Assembly (NCBI RefSeq): GCF_016086655.4
Contig: NC_052132.2
Location: forward strand, 15,750,805 to 15,814,804
Source: Lepeophtheirus salmonis
Taxonomy: Eukaryota; Arthropoda; Copepoda; Siphonostomatoida; Caligidae
Direction: 5' to 3'
DNA length: 64,000 nucleotides
Shown: one piece after another, positions 36,241-45,689 of the stretch
How the letters are laid out: every line of letters starts with the position of its first letter
Numbering within the stretch: position 1 is the stretch's first letter
Notes under the pieces: model-generated
Told to the model about the DNA's origin: nothing
What the model saw: only the letters and a program-made list of their open reading frames with translations
Databases searched by the model: none
Program-made: the position numbers and the translations under genes

Positions 36241-37597
36241 ACTAATATATATCTCTTATGTACATCCATTCTATTTCACCGTCATATTGTTTCTTCACCA
36301 TTTTTAAAATAATATTACATATATATATTTCGTAATATTAAAATCTACATAATATTTTATTCCATACTGAATTATAATATTGTGTAGTAATATACTATAA
36401 AAATTTGTATTTCTTTATGATAGCCAAAATTTCTTCATAAAAATAATAAAATGGCCAATATATATATTAAATAAATGACAAGGGATCTACAAGAAATTGT
36501 ATTCCTGTTCTTTTGGAAACGGAAATAATTTTGTAATGGAAAAACTACATTTAAAAATTAGAAAAGGAAAAACAGTTGTCAGGAATACTAGATTTACTTT
36601 GTGAAACTATAAAAATAACTTTCATATTTCTATATTATAGATCTATTAACATTGAGATCTCCGAAATTTCTTCCCTTAAAGTCATTATTAAGAAATATTA
36701 TACAATGAGTTATAGAAAAGTAATGGCTAACACTTAGAAATAAAAGCCGTCTTCATCCTGTCATACTTCAAATACACTAAAGAGGCTTAAAATTATTTTA
36801 AATAAATTCCACATCTACATAAATGTTCGTATCCATGGAGCATATCCAAGTGTTTACCCGAAGAAACGGATGTTAGAAAAACACATTACACACCATTTGA
36901 AGTTAAGACTCCCTTTGAGACCATTCAAGCAGTTGTTGTTCGTAAATCCAGATACGACTTAACTTACAACTATGAAAATCAGGGATTGTATTTTTGATGA
37001 GACGAAAATACGAAAACTTTTCAGATATGTTCTTTAAGAGATATGACCAAAGCCAGATAGAGGAAATCGGAAAAAGATACTTATAATTTGATCATCCATC
37101 TCAAAAGAGCAGATTTGACTTTTTCCTTGCAAAGGAGATTAAAAGATTGCAACATTGAAGAGATCCATTCACAATGAGTAGGGAATTTTAATATTTCAAA
37201 TATAATTACTATTTACTTTATTTGAATTTGTGTAAGGCACGGTAATATATAGAAATATCAATTCTTACGAAGTCTTTATTGTTACATTGAAATAGTGAAC
37301 ATTATTAAGATAATTTATTGAAGTATTATAACGTATGCTTATAATAGTAAATTAAATAAGTATGGACAAATTAAAAAAAAATATATACAACTAAAAAAAC
37401 AATTATATTAATTATAACTAGAAGTCATAAGTAAAGAATCAGATAAATTTAATAGGGCAAATGATACGATATAGAAGTAATTAATATAAAATAAAAAAAA
37501 TAGATTCAACAAATTATTAGTGACACTATACATACACAAAATAAAATGAGACATTTTTATGCAGAAATAAATATACTTATTAGCAGAATATAATATG
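36241..37597. other. AT-rich intergenic
   Basis: No supported gene. 36840-37150 has slightly less AT and some short open stretches, unassigned. Confidence 0.4.
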
Positions 37598-37795
37598 TGT
37601 TGGCAACACTGTTAACTTTGTTAGCTATTTTCAGTTTAATCTCGTCTTCGTCAGCCAATAGTCTTCTTCAGTCATTAGTCTTTGTCAGCTTTCGTCTTCG
37701 TCATGATATTTTCTTCGTCAGACATCGTCATTGTTTCGTCATAGTTATCTTTTATTTCGTCTTCGTCTTTTTTAGAGTTTCGTCCTCGTCAAAAG
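37598..37795 (+). repeat. CGTC-rich degenerate array 1
   Basis: After TGTTGGCAACACTGTTAACT the sequence is dominated by CGTC and CTTCGTC words (about a dozen in 160 bases) separated by T-rich spacers. The start is the inverted form of AGTTAACACTAGTTGACA at the right end of array 2 (43959-43976). Confidence 0.75.
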
Positions 37796-38630
37796 TCAAA
37801 ATTCTAATACCATTTTTAAAATGTTTGCATTATACTTCTAACTAGAGTTATCATTGCTTAAAGTGGAAAAAAGTGCTTTTTATTCAGAGGCTCATAGTTT
37901 TAAGACGAATACATTCAAAAGGTTTTAAAGTCTCTCATTGGATAGCTGAAAGTATGAACTTTAATTGAAAAAAAATGAGCTTCCCCAAAAACGCTCTATA
38001 TCATTGTTAGTTTGAGATAAGGCCACCCCCATATTTCAAGGATAATCCTATTTTTGAATTGATCTCATAATAAAAGTCCATATTTGTTGGTATGTCAAGC
38101 TGGAAAAGATAGAAACAAAGAGAGAAAAGAAGAAAAGAGATAAAAACAAAGAGAGAGAAAACGAAAAAGGAGAAAAAGAAAAGTTATATTATACAATTAT
38201 ACACATATCTCAACCTGTATAAATAAATTATTTCAAGCTCCTTGGACACAAGATGAGTCGTTGCATACTCGTAGTCAGTGAAGAATTCTAAAAGACCTAC
38301 ATTCTAAGGAGCCCTCGGAATAAATCCTTTTTCTTTTTCTCTCTCTTTGTTTCTATCTTTTTTTTTTCTTCTCTCTTTGTTCTGATATATCTCTTCTACC
38401 TGGGGCCTTAACTCAAATTGACAACAATATTGAGCGTTTTTGGGAGTTTCTTTTTTTAAATTAAAATTCATACTTTCAGCTATCCAATTACATACTTTTA
38501 AACTTTTTGAATATATTCGTCTTGAAGCTATGAGCCTCTGAATAAAAAGCATCTATTTTCCACTTTAAACAAAGATAACTCGAGTTATAAGTATAATACA
38601 TACATTTTAAAAATGGTTTTATAATTTTGC
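37796..38630. mobile_element. Foldback element (long inverted repeat)
   Basis: Outer arms 37796-38024 and 38401-38630 (229 and 230 bp) are inverted copies. Shared words include ACCATTTTTAAAATG, CTTTTTATTCAGAGGCTCAT, GACGAATA and TTGGATAGCTGAAAGTATGA, and the inner end AAGGCC. Inside them, a purine-rich tract (38097-38182, GATAGAAACAAAGAGAG words) pairs with a pyrimidine-rich tract (38326-38400). The loop is ~140 bp. No transposase frame is present. It directly follows the CGTC array. It could be a foldback transposon or an inverted duplication. Confidence 0.85.
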
Positions 38631-39498
38631 AACATTAAGCTTTCAAATATATTAAAATAACTTATCCCTGTCTTCCCACCGAGGGCTTAAACCAGCTTTG
38701 AACCTTAAAAATAGCCCGAAAAATAAAATATATATTTATTTGTTTCATTTTTTCACGTGCTAATTATGAATTCATATGCAGTTTATGCAAAAACCATTAC
38801 ATACAAATTAATTTTTCTAGTTCGAATCCATGAGATATTTAATTTGAAAAAAAAAAAAAAAAAAAAATACGTACAGAAAAATTTCATTCTAATTCATTAT
38901 TGTTATATTCGTGACTTTTTCTTCAGAAAAATACCAAATATTCACTAGTGAGTAAATCAAAATTTTATGAGCCCATAATAACAATATTGTAAAACACCTG
39001 GGTTTTCAATGAATTAAATACGTAAACATTCGCGTATTACGACTACGAATACAAAAAAAAAAAAAAAAAAAAACCAAAAAAAAAAACGAGGAAACAATGG
39101 ATCCAAATAATGAGAATGTATTCACAAGGGACTAAAATTTATCAGATTTTGTATATTTTGCTATACAAATATAACAAATGCTATTTTGCAATTTAAAGTT
39201 ACGGCTCTTAACAGTTTCTAAGCCTGAGCCCTCATTCTTGATGCTGACCGCCTTTCCAACCACAGTATGAAGTCAAATGGATCATATAAGTAAAATTTTT
39301 AGTTACACTCTAGAGGTCATATCAAAAAACAGTGAATTAGCGTTGGGTTATGAGCCCACTACGTGCTCCGCTGGAAAAGTAAATCGAGTCTCGCATAAGG
39401 TGTTCAGTCGCCAATTACAACGATTTGGAGGTGGGTTATGAACCTACTCCGGGCCATACTGATAAATTGCACAACTTGTGGGCTGAATAAATACATAT
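38631..39498. other. Intergenic with long A-runs
   Basis: Contains poly-A tracts at about 38847-38867 and 39053-39073. No gene. Confidence 0.45.
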
Positions 39499-39736
39499 GT
39501 TACGGGCAATGTGGAAAATTGGACATTTTGCAAAATGCTCGTTAGAGTGGGGAATGTGCAAAATGCCCTGGCAATATATAAAATTTCCAATAGTTTGGTC
39601 ATTTAACGTTCATTAACATTTGTCAGGTAAAATGATTGTGGTTAATTTGATTATTAAACAATTCATTACAACCAATTTGATCATTAAGGATTTTGTTAAG
39701 AAACAATTTCATTGCAAGCAATCTAATAATCCAGTG

Positions 39737-40082
39737 CAGGGATCCCCAAACTGTGGATTGCGGCCCTCTTAATGTTTAGTTGTAGCCCACTACTCATTCT
39801 CACTTCAAGAAGTATTTTTTTTCATATTACGTACAAACATTGAAAAATATTTGACAGTATCTTATATTTTCTGGGATTCTAACAGGGTTCCCAGATTAGC
39901 TTTTTTTAAGTAGTTTGGTTATGAAGAATTAGATTTGGTCGTTTTTCAAATTTGTTCTCAAATTTGTATTTAATAGTTTTTTTAGACATTTATCAAGAAA
40001 TTTAACTTAATAGATTCTGAGGGCCATTATATTTTTTTCGGTGGCCATGCAGCCCATATTATTAAAATGTTGGACATCTCGG
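39737..40082. mobile_element. hAT-type MITE nested in the left arm, with 8-bp target duplication
   Basis: Starts CAGGGATCCCCAAACTG and ends GTTGGACATCTCGG, the classic hAT terminal pattern (CAGGGxTCxCCAAxC and its inverse, the right end decayed). It is flanked by ATCCAGTG (39729-39736) and ATCTAGTG (40083-40090), an 8-bp duplication with one change. Removing the element restores the collinearity of the outer inverted repeat. 346 bp, no coding capacity. Confidence 0.85.
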
Positions 40083-40189
40083 ATCTAGTGCATCTCCATT
40101 GAAATTTTTATTGTATTCCAACAATCAAATTATAGTATGATAAGAAATTATCACAAGATGCTCAATTTTATTTTAAAAATATACCTCGA

Positions 40190-40640
40190 CCAACAGTTGT
40201 GCAGATGGACAGATGGTCCCTAAGGTGTCTCAAAACCTATCACCACTACTATCCTGAGTATCAAGCCCCCCTTTCGAATATATTATAATACACGGCGGGC
40301 CACAGGTTACGCTAGTGAACCACTTGTCCAAAAGGGCGGTAAAAATATATCGTCACCACTATGCTGAGTATCAAGAACCCTTCTAATATATAATAAAACA
40401 CCACGGATTGTAGAAGCGAGCCACTGGTCCAAAAGTTGGATGATTACCCACTGCTTCTCTGAGCATCAATGAACCCTTTCAATATCCTATAATACACCTC
40501 AGCCTATGGGTTGTGCATGTGAACCGCTGGTTGAATAGGTGGGTCATTAGTCCCCGCCACCACTTCATTGAGCATTAACAATCCCTTCTAATAGTCGATT
40601 ATAACCCTAGAACCACGGGTTGTGCAAGTGAACTTGTTCA
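40190..40640 (+). repeat. Tandem satellite, about four ~95-110 bp units
   Basis: The landmark CTGAGTATCAA recurs at 40254, 40364, 40459 (GAGCATCAA) and 40567 (TTGAGCATTAA). Each is followed by CCCTTCTAATAT-like sequence, a CACGGGTTGTGCAAGTGAAC-like block and a CCACTGGTCCAAAAG-like block. Units have diverged from one another. Confidence 0.8.
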
Positions 40641-41569
40641 TGGAAATCTCAATCACTCACAATCTCAGAAATCATATGGGAGAGCAAATGGAGACATTCA
40701 AGACATTCTTTTGATGTGCAACGTGACAACAAGACAAGTATGCCAAGTTCCAAGTATCGACAGTGGAAAAATAGATCCCCACTACGTCTTGGCTGTTGTG
40801 ATCCATGTAGCAAAGAACGGATATAATTGATTAGGGACAAAAAAAGGATACCTTAAAACAGTTCAATGTAAAAAAACAGTTTGAGCCTTGCAAGGAGTCC
40901 TTCCTAAGTGTTGAGGAAGTTCCCAGAGAGAAGGAAGCTACATTGCAACTGACTGCATCAATTATGTCGGATGGAAATGAACAAGGCTTGGAGTAGTGCA
41001 ATTGCACAGACTAAAAAAAAAAAAGTTCATCTGCAAAAAAAGGTAAACCTTTGAAATAGCAAATGCCATAATAGCACAACATGCAGCAAGAGTAGTTTAT
41101 TTGGTGAATGTGTTTGAAGATAGGTTTTGATCCCTCTTAAGGACCAGCTGTCCACCTGCACAACATGTTGGCCTAGGTATATTTTGCAAAATAGAGTTGA
41201 GTCTCTCGTGACCATTTCTTATCAAACAATAGTTTGATTGTGTGAATACAATATCAATTTCAATGAAAATATACCAGAGTATCAAATTGATAACAATCCA
41301 ATTGTATCATAATCAAATCCTTAGCGATCAAATTGTTTAGCATTGAATTGTTTAATAATCAAATTACCAACATTAATTTTGCCTGTAAATTGTAAATGAA
41401 GTTAAAATGACCATTGACCACTCTATTGGAAATTTTATAATTTGAAGGGATGGGAATTTTTTCACATTGCTCACTCTGACGTGCATTTTGCACATTGCCG
41501 GTAACACATACATACGCATTACACAGACACTTAATTATTAATTTTAAGAAAAGTTTTGTGTTATGAGTA

Positions 41570-41773
41570 TAGTTGATAATATTGTAGAGAAAAACGCGTG
41601 CAAGGAGAAGGGGAAAAAAAGACATATGGTATCATTGTTTAAAATACTGATGTGATTATCATCTGCCTGCTTTATTATGATTTTTGAGGGTATAACGAAT
41701 GTATTTATTAGCAAAATGTTTAATGAAGATATACTACGTATAATTGACTTCGACGTTTTTATCCGTTACAGTA
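41570..41773 (-). repeat. Dispersed repeat family F copy 2, inverted
   Basis: Contains AAACGCGTGCAAGGAGAAGG and ends CGACGTTTTTATCCGTTACA, the inverse of the first bases of this window. Confidence 0.75.
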
Positions 41774-42459
41774 GATTTGAAAACGTCACACTCCATGAAA
41801 TTGTAATTCATACTGAACCTTATTCTCAGAATAATAGCTAATGAAACGACAAAGTAGAGTATTTGAAATATATTTGAAGCTCAATGTTTAAAAAAGAAGG
41901 CTTTAATTAAATATAATCTACATACTAAAAATAAACCATTAAACATTTAAGTTAAATATACAAAATTAAACAATTAAAATCATATAACTATTAATAATAA
42001 TAAATTATAAATACAGAATATTGAAATAATAGATTGATCCAGATAATTTTTTCTTGTTTTAACATCGGAATTCAGTTAAATATGTCATAACTTTAGGTTG
42101 CAATACACAAGCGAGACGTGGAGTTTAATCAAAAAGATAATCACCCCTCTTCTTCATGTGGAAGTTGCTATATACAATTGTGCACAGGATAGATATATCT
42201 CTACCGATGAGATCTAACTAATTATTAATAATAAAGTAAATGTCAAAATCATAAAATTAGACAATAAATATACTAATAAAAAAATGTTATAAATAAATTC
42301 ATCGTAAAGATTTAGAGCAAAAGCTAATTATGTAGTAATGTCCGGCGATATTACTCCTATTAAGAGCATCAAAAAGATTTTCCCCGTTATTTAGGTATGC
42401 TTATATAACAACATACTATTATCATGATGGATATACACAATTGTTAATTATAATGCAAC
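41774..42459. other. AT-rich intergenic
   Basis: No gene. A short family A-like piece (AATAATAGCTAATGAAACG) lies at about 41830. Confidence 0.4.
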
Positions 42460-42745
42460 ACCCAATGTAACTACCCTCGTTGTTGTGACCATTTAAACAG
42501 TTGTTTTTGCATTTTATGAGTTTTCTGAACGCCATTTCTTGGAGCCCATCAACCATAGCTAAGTCTTAAGTGATAAAAAAGTAATATTTATTGACTATGT
42601 AATATTGGAAAACCTAATTATCATACCCAAGTCTTAAAGCAAAGTAAGTAGTCTCAGACAAACTAGTTGCAAACCATCCAAAGCTACTACCCCCGTTGTT
42701 GTGACCATTTAAGCAGTTGTTTTTGCCCTTTACTAAGTTGTGTAT
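42460..42745 (+). repeat. Direct repeat of ~65 bp
   Basis: Copies at about 42468-42527 and 42683-42742 share CGTTGTTGTGACCATTTAA and CAGTTGTTTTTGC. They flank ~155 bases of other sequence. The second copy is the C-terminal coding end of the CGGBP1-like remnant. Confidence 0.75.
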
Positions 42746-43290
42746 CATAATTCTTGATATGTTTAGCTAAAATAGAATCATATTTTATGGTTAGATTTAA
42801 AAAAAAAATTGAATACTTACTGTGAGATAGTACAAAATTCAGAGTTCCATTTCGATATTCGTAAATACTTTTTACTGATAACTTGATCATCATTTGGTGT
42901 GGATGACTCAAAACATTTTTATATGTATTTCTATATATGACATCAGTACCAACATCCTCCATTAATTTAATGATGGTTCCTCGGGAAGGGATATGTTTAC
43001 CCTTGTATTTCTCCATAAATTTTTTGAACGTAGATGATTAGCAATGGATAAGGTTATATTACATACAATAAGCATCCTTGTGAAATCAGAGTTAAAGTCT
43101 GACTTGATGTATTCATCGTTAAATTGATTTTATAGATGAATATCCATACTCTAGTTATGAGATGAGGATAATGAGTGGCGTGTAATTCTAGACAGGGGAC
43201 TAAAGGCACATTTATATCGACAAATCCGACAAACCATCTGTTTCTCATCCGGTAAGTATTTTCCAAATTCCTGGGCCTCCATTTTCAGAA
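42687..43290 (-). pseudogene. hAT-derived, CGGBP1-like zinc-finger remnant
   Basis: On the minus strand a first piece begins MEAQEFGKYLPDEKQMVCRI near 43281 and has a BED-like finger (CRICRYKC...HSLSSSH). After a stop and frame changes a second piece reads DFTRMLIVCNITLSIANHL, then FMEKYKGKHIPSRGTIIKLM at about 42960-43020. The pattern of a finger followed by FxxxLxxxNIxLxK...FLxKYxxxxIPxxSTL is typical of CGG-repeat-binding protein 1-like proteins, which derive from hAT transposases. The frame is broken at least twice and the end is decayed, so this is a remnant or possibly a spliced gene I have mis-joined. Confidence 0.6.
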
Positions 43291-43419
43291 ATCCAGACAG
43301 AAGGCGACGTCATTTTGGGGATTTTATTCAGTTCTCTATCGACTATCACCATCTCATATTATATTAATATTGAATAATAAAGGCGGGAATGATAACGTTC
43401 ATGATTGATTGAAGAAGAT

Positions 43420-43515
43420 GTATATTATTTAATCAATGATGCCATAAGTAATTCTTCTTTTCTCCTCGCACGCTTTTCTATTCTTACCAAAATTATCACC
43501 CTTAGTTATGAGTTT
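43420..43515 (+). repeat. Dispersed repeat family F copy 3, partial
   Basis: Contains AATGATGCCATAAGTAATTC, CTCCTCGCACGCTTTTCT and AATTATCACCCTTAGTTATG, corresponding to 120-205. Confidence 0.65.
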
Positions 43516-43589
43516 GTTGTAAGACCATGGGAGCATGCTCCACGAACCATCAGCATCAGTAATTGCATTGATATTTTTTGGATTTGTAA

Positions 43590-43976
43590 TCGTAAGTCAT
43601 CAGTTTTTGTCAGAGTTTCGTCAGTGTCATAATATAATCTTCGTCAGATATCGTCATTGTTTCGTCGTAGTTATATTTTATTTTGTCTTCGTCCCGTCTT
43701 CGTAGGAGTTTTGTCTTCGTCTCGTCTTCGTAGGAGTTTTGTCTTCGTCTCGTCTTCGTAGGAGTTTTGTCTTCGTCTCGTCTTCGTAGGAGTTTTGTCT
43801 TCGTTAGATTTTCATCTTCGTTAGAATTTCGTCTGCGTCAGAGTTTCGTCTTCGTCAGTTTCGTTTTCATCATGATTTTTGTCAGATTTTTGTCTCGTCT
43901 CCGTCATTAAAAAAAAGTTTCGTTAACGAGATGATTTCGTCCCGCCAGGCTTGACGAAGTTAACACTAGTTGACAA
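43590..43976 (+). repeat. CGTC-rich array 2 with 28-bp minisatellite
   Basis: Four consecutive 28-bp units at 43685-43712, 43713-43740, 43741-43768 and 43769-43796 are identical except that the first has CCC for CTC. Each has GTCTTCGTCTCGTCTTCGTA followed by GGAGTTTT. They are embedded in a looser CGTC-rich stretch that ends with AGTTAACACTAGTTGACA. Confidence 0.92.
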
Positions 43977-45049
43977 TGCAGAAAAAACTATCGAGAAAAA
44001 AGAGGCACATTATATTTAGGAGTCTGGAAATATCCTCTACTCGTTTTCCGATGACAAAAGAGGCGCACATGTAATAAAGAAATCAAGCGTCCAGGTTATT
44101 TGGGTAATTATCCATAGAGATTATACATCACAAACTCCACCTTATAAATGGAATTGTGATTGAGATAAGTTATTTCTGCGTTATATACATTTTGGAACTG
44201 AAGGACTCTAAAAAATTGAATATTTTTCTTAGAGTAAGAGACGAAGCAGAGTTGACTTAGGAACAAAAGAACTTCAGAATTCAATGAAGGAGAAGTGGAG
44301 AGACGATGAGAACTCTTTCTGTTCCTCACTTGGGCTTTCAGTGGATTATTCTTTCTTTTTATGGAACTCATTAGTTCTTAAGCAGTATAAGATTATTCTG
44401 TAGAAGCTTTTGAGGAATTTACGTATTTTTGAGGCAATGATGCACGAGGTCAAAAGTCACTATAACAGACCTTGAAAGGGAAGGGGCATCTGCACAATGA
44501 GACAAATTCCGTTAAAGAAAATGAGATCCCACAAGTGAGGCACACAGAGATGAGATCCCTTGAACAGAACATGAATAGAGGATCAGAAGGCGTGTTGATA
44601 GAAAAAATATAAACTCCGAGGGAAAATGGATGGATGGAGATCCAATTAAATGCAATCCAGGTGGAGGGGGAACTTATTAAAGACATTTGACTAATAAAGT
44701 TAATTATATTTAATATTACTAAGGTAAGCGGCAAACTATAGTCTTTATTAGAGGGAGATTTTGTACAAGAAATATTAATAATTAATGAAGGAAAAAAGAA
44801 GAAAAAAAAAAAGAAAAAAAGGAAAATCTACCCACAGTTTCCTTTTCTAATCTCAAAACAGTAATTTATTTGAACAAACAGCCCATCTTTATGATTCACT
44901 ATATATAATATGCCGTAGAACACGGGAGTTCTAAACAATCTGAACGGGCTTTTTGTTTTCCAAGGCTGTTATCATTATTATTTAATTATTGAGAAGGGAA
45001 CATCTAAGTAATAACTAGTGTGCATGCTCATGAAAGACGGAAAGTAACT
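43977..45049. other. Intergenic, no gene seen
   Basis: No supported frame. An A-rich tract lies at 44785-44825. Confidence 0.4.
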
Positions 45050-45200
45050 ATGAGGGTTTGCTTGGGAGTTATAAGCCTTGCTGAACTAGGAGTAGAATAG
45101 AAGATTAACATCGGAGTAATTCCAGCCTATATCATTGCTGGATACAGTGTGAGATTTGTGCTTATTTCTTACCTCTCACAGTTCTTGCAGAATATTTAAC
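45050..45200 (-). repeat. Dispersed repeat family A copy, inverted
   Basis: Contains GGGAGTTATAAGCCTTGCTG, GGAGTAATTCCAGCCTATAT and CATTGCTGG in family order. Confidence 0.75.
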
Positions 45201-45289
45201 ACTAGCCAAATTACTCCCCACAAACATTCTTCAAAAGGCCAGAACTACCCCGTTCACTTTCAGTTTCTTTTATTTTTAAATAATGGAAG

Positions 45290-45375
45290 GTAGTGTTGGA
45301 TCGGTCCTAGCACTGATTTCTAATCAGTTTATCCCACCCTATTTCAGTTTTTTTATCGGTTCGACCTTTTTTTTA
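45290..45375 (-). repeat. Family D repeat, right arm
   Basis: Contains GGATCGGTCCTAGCACTGAT, TTCTAATCAGTTTATCCCAC and TTTTTATCGGTTCGACC, matching 3768-3850. Confidence 0.65.
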
Positions 45376-45689
45376 CCATGTAACGATCTTATAGACAGAT
45401 ACATTGGTCCTTCAGCCCTATGGTCTTTGCTATCTTTTTATTTTCTTCACTCCTAGCTCGGCTTGAATATAATAAGAACGAATAATTTTTTATTTAATTA
45501 TTTAATGTTCCTTTAATTGGTTAGATGGAGTTGCACTGATTAAGTGTAAGTAAACCTTATAGTATTACAATTACTCCATCTAACCTAGGAATCTTATATA
45601 TATCTTAGTATATTTCTTTCACCCGGGCGCGAACGTACACACATCAAGTTAAAGAGAATAACTCCCGAGCGTGTTGTCTTCCAGAATTG

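Larger units (their letters stand above)
39499..41505. mobile_element. Non-autonomous element with long terminal inverted repeats
   Basis: Ends GTTACGGGCAATGTG (39499-39513) and CACATTGCCGGTAAC (41491-41505) are inverted copies. Homology continues inward for ~340-375 bp on each side: left 39499-39736 plus 40091-~40190, right ~41130-41505, with shared words AAAATTTCCAATAG, TGATTATTAAACAATTCA and AACAATCAAA. The flanks ACATAT and ACATA may be a target duplication. The interior carries a ~100-bp tandem repeat (40190-40640) and a stretch to 41130 with a 55-codon open frame (40832-40999) ending in TASIMSDGNEQGLE that I do not recognise. No transposase is visible. Confidence 0.78.

Noticed and set aside
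36840..37150. Segment of less AT-rich sequence with short open runs
   Set aside because: Stops in every frame and no recognisable motif.
38819..38835. GTTCGAATCCATGAG resembling a tRNA B box
   Set aside because: No matching acceptor or D/anticodon arms around it.
43685..43796. CRISPR-like regular repeats
   Set aside because: The 28-bp units are contiguous with no spacers and lie in a eukaryotic repeat region.
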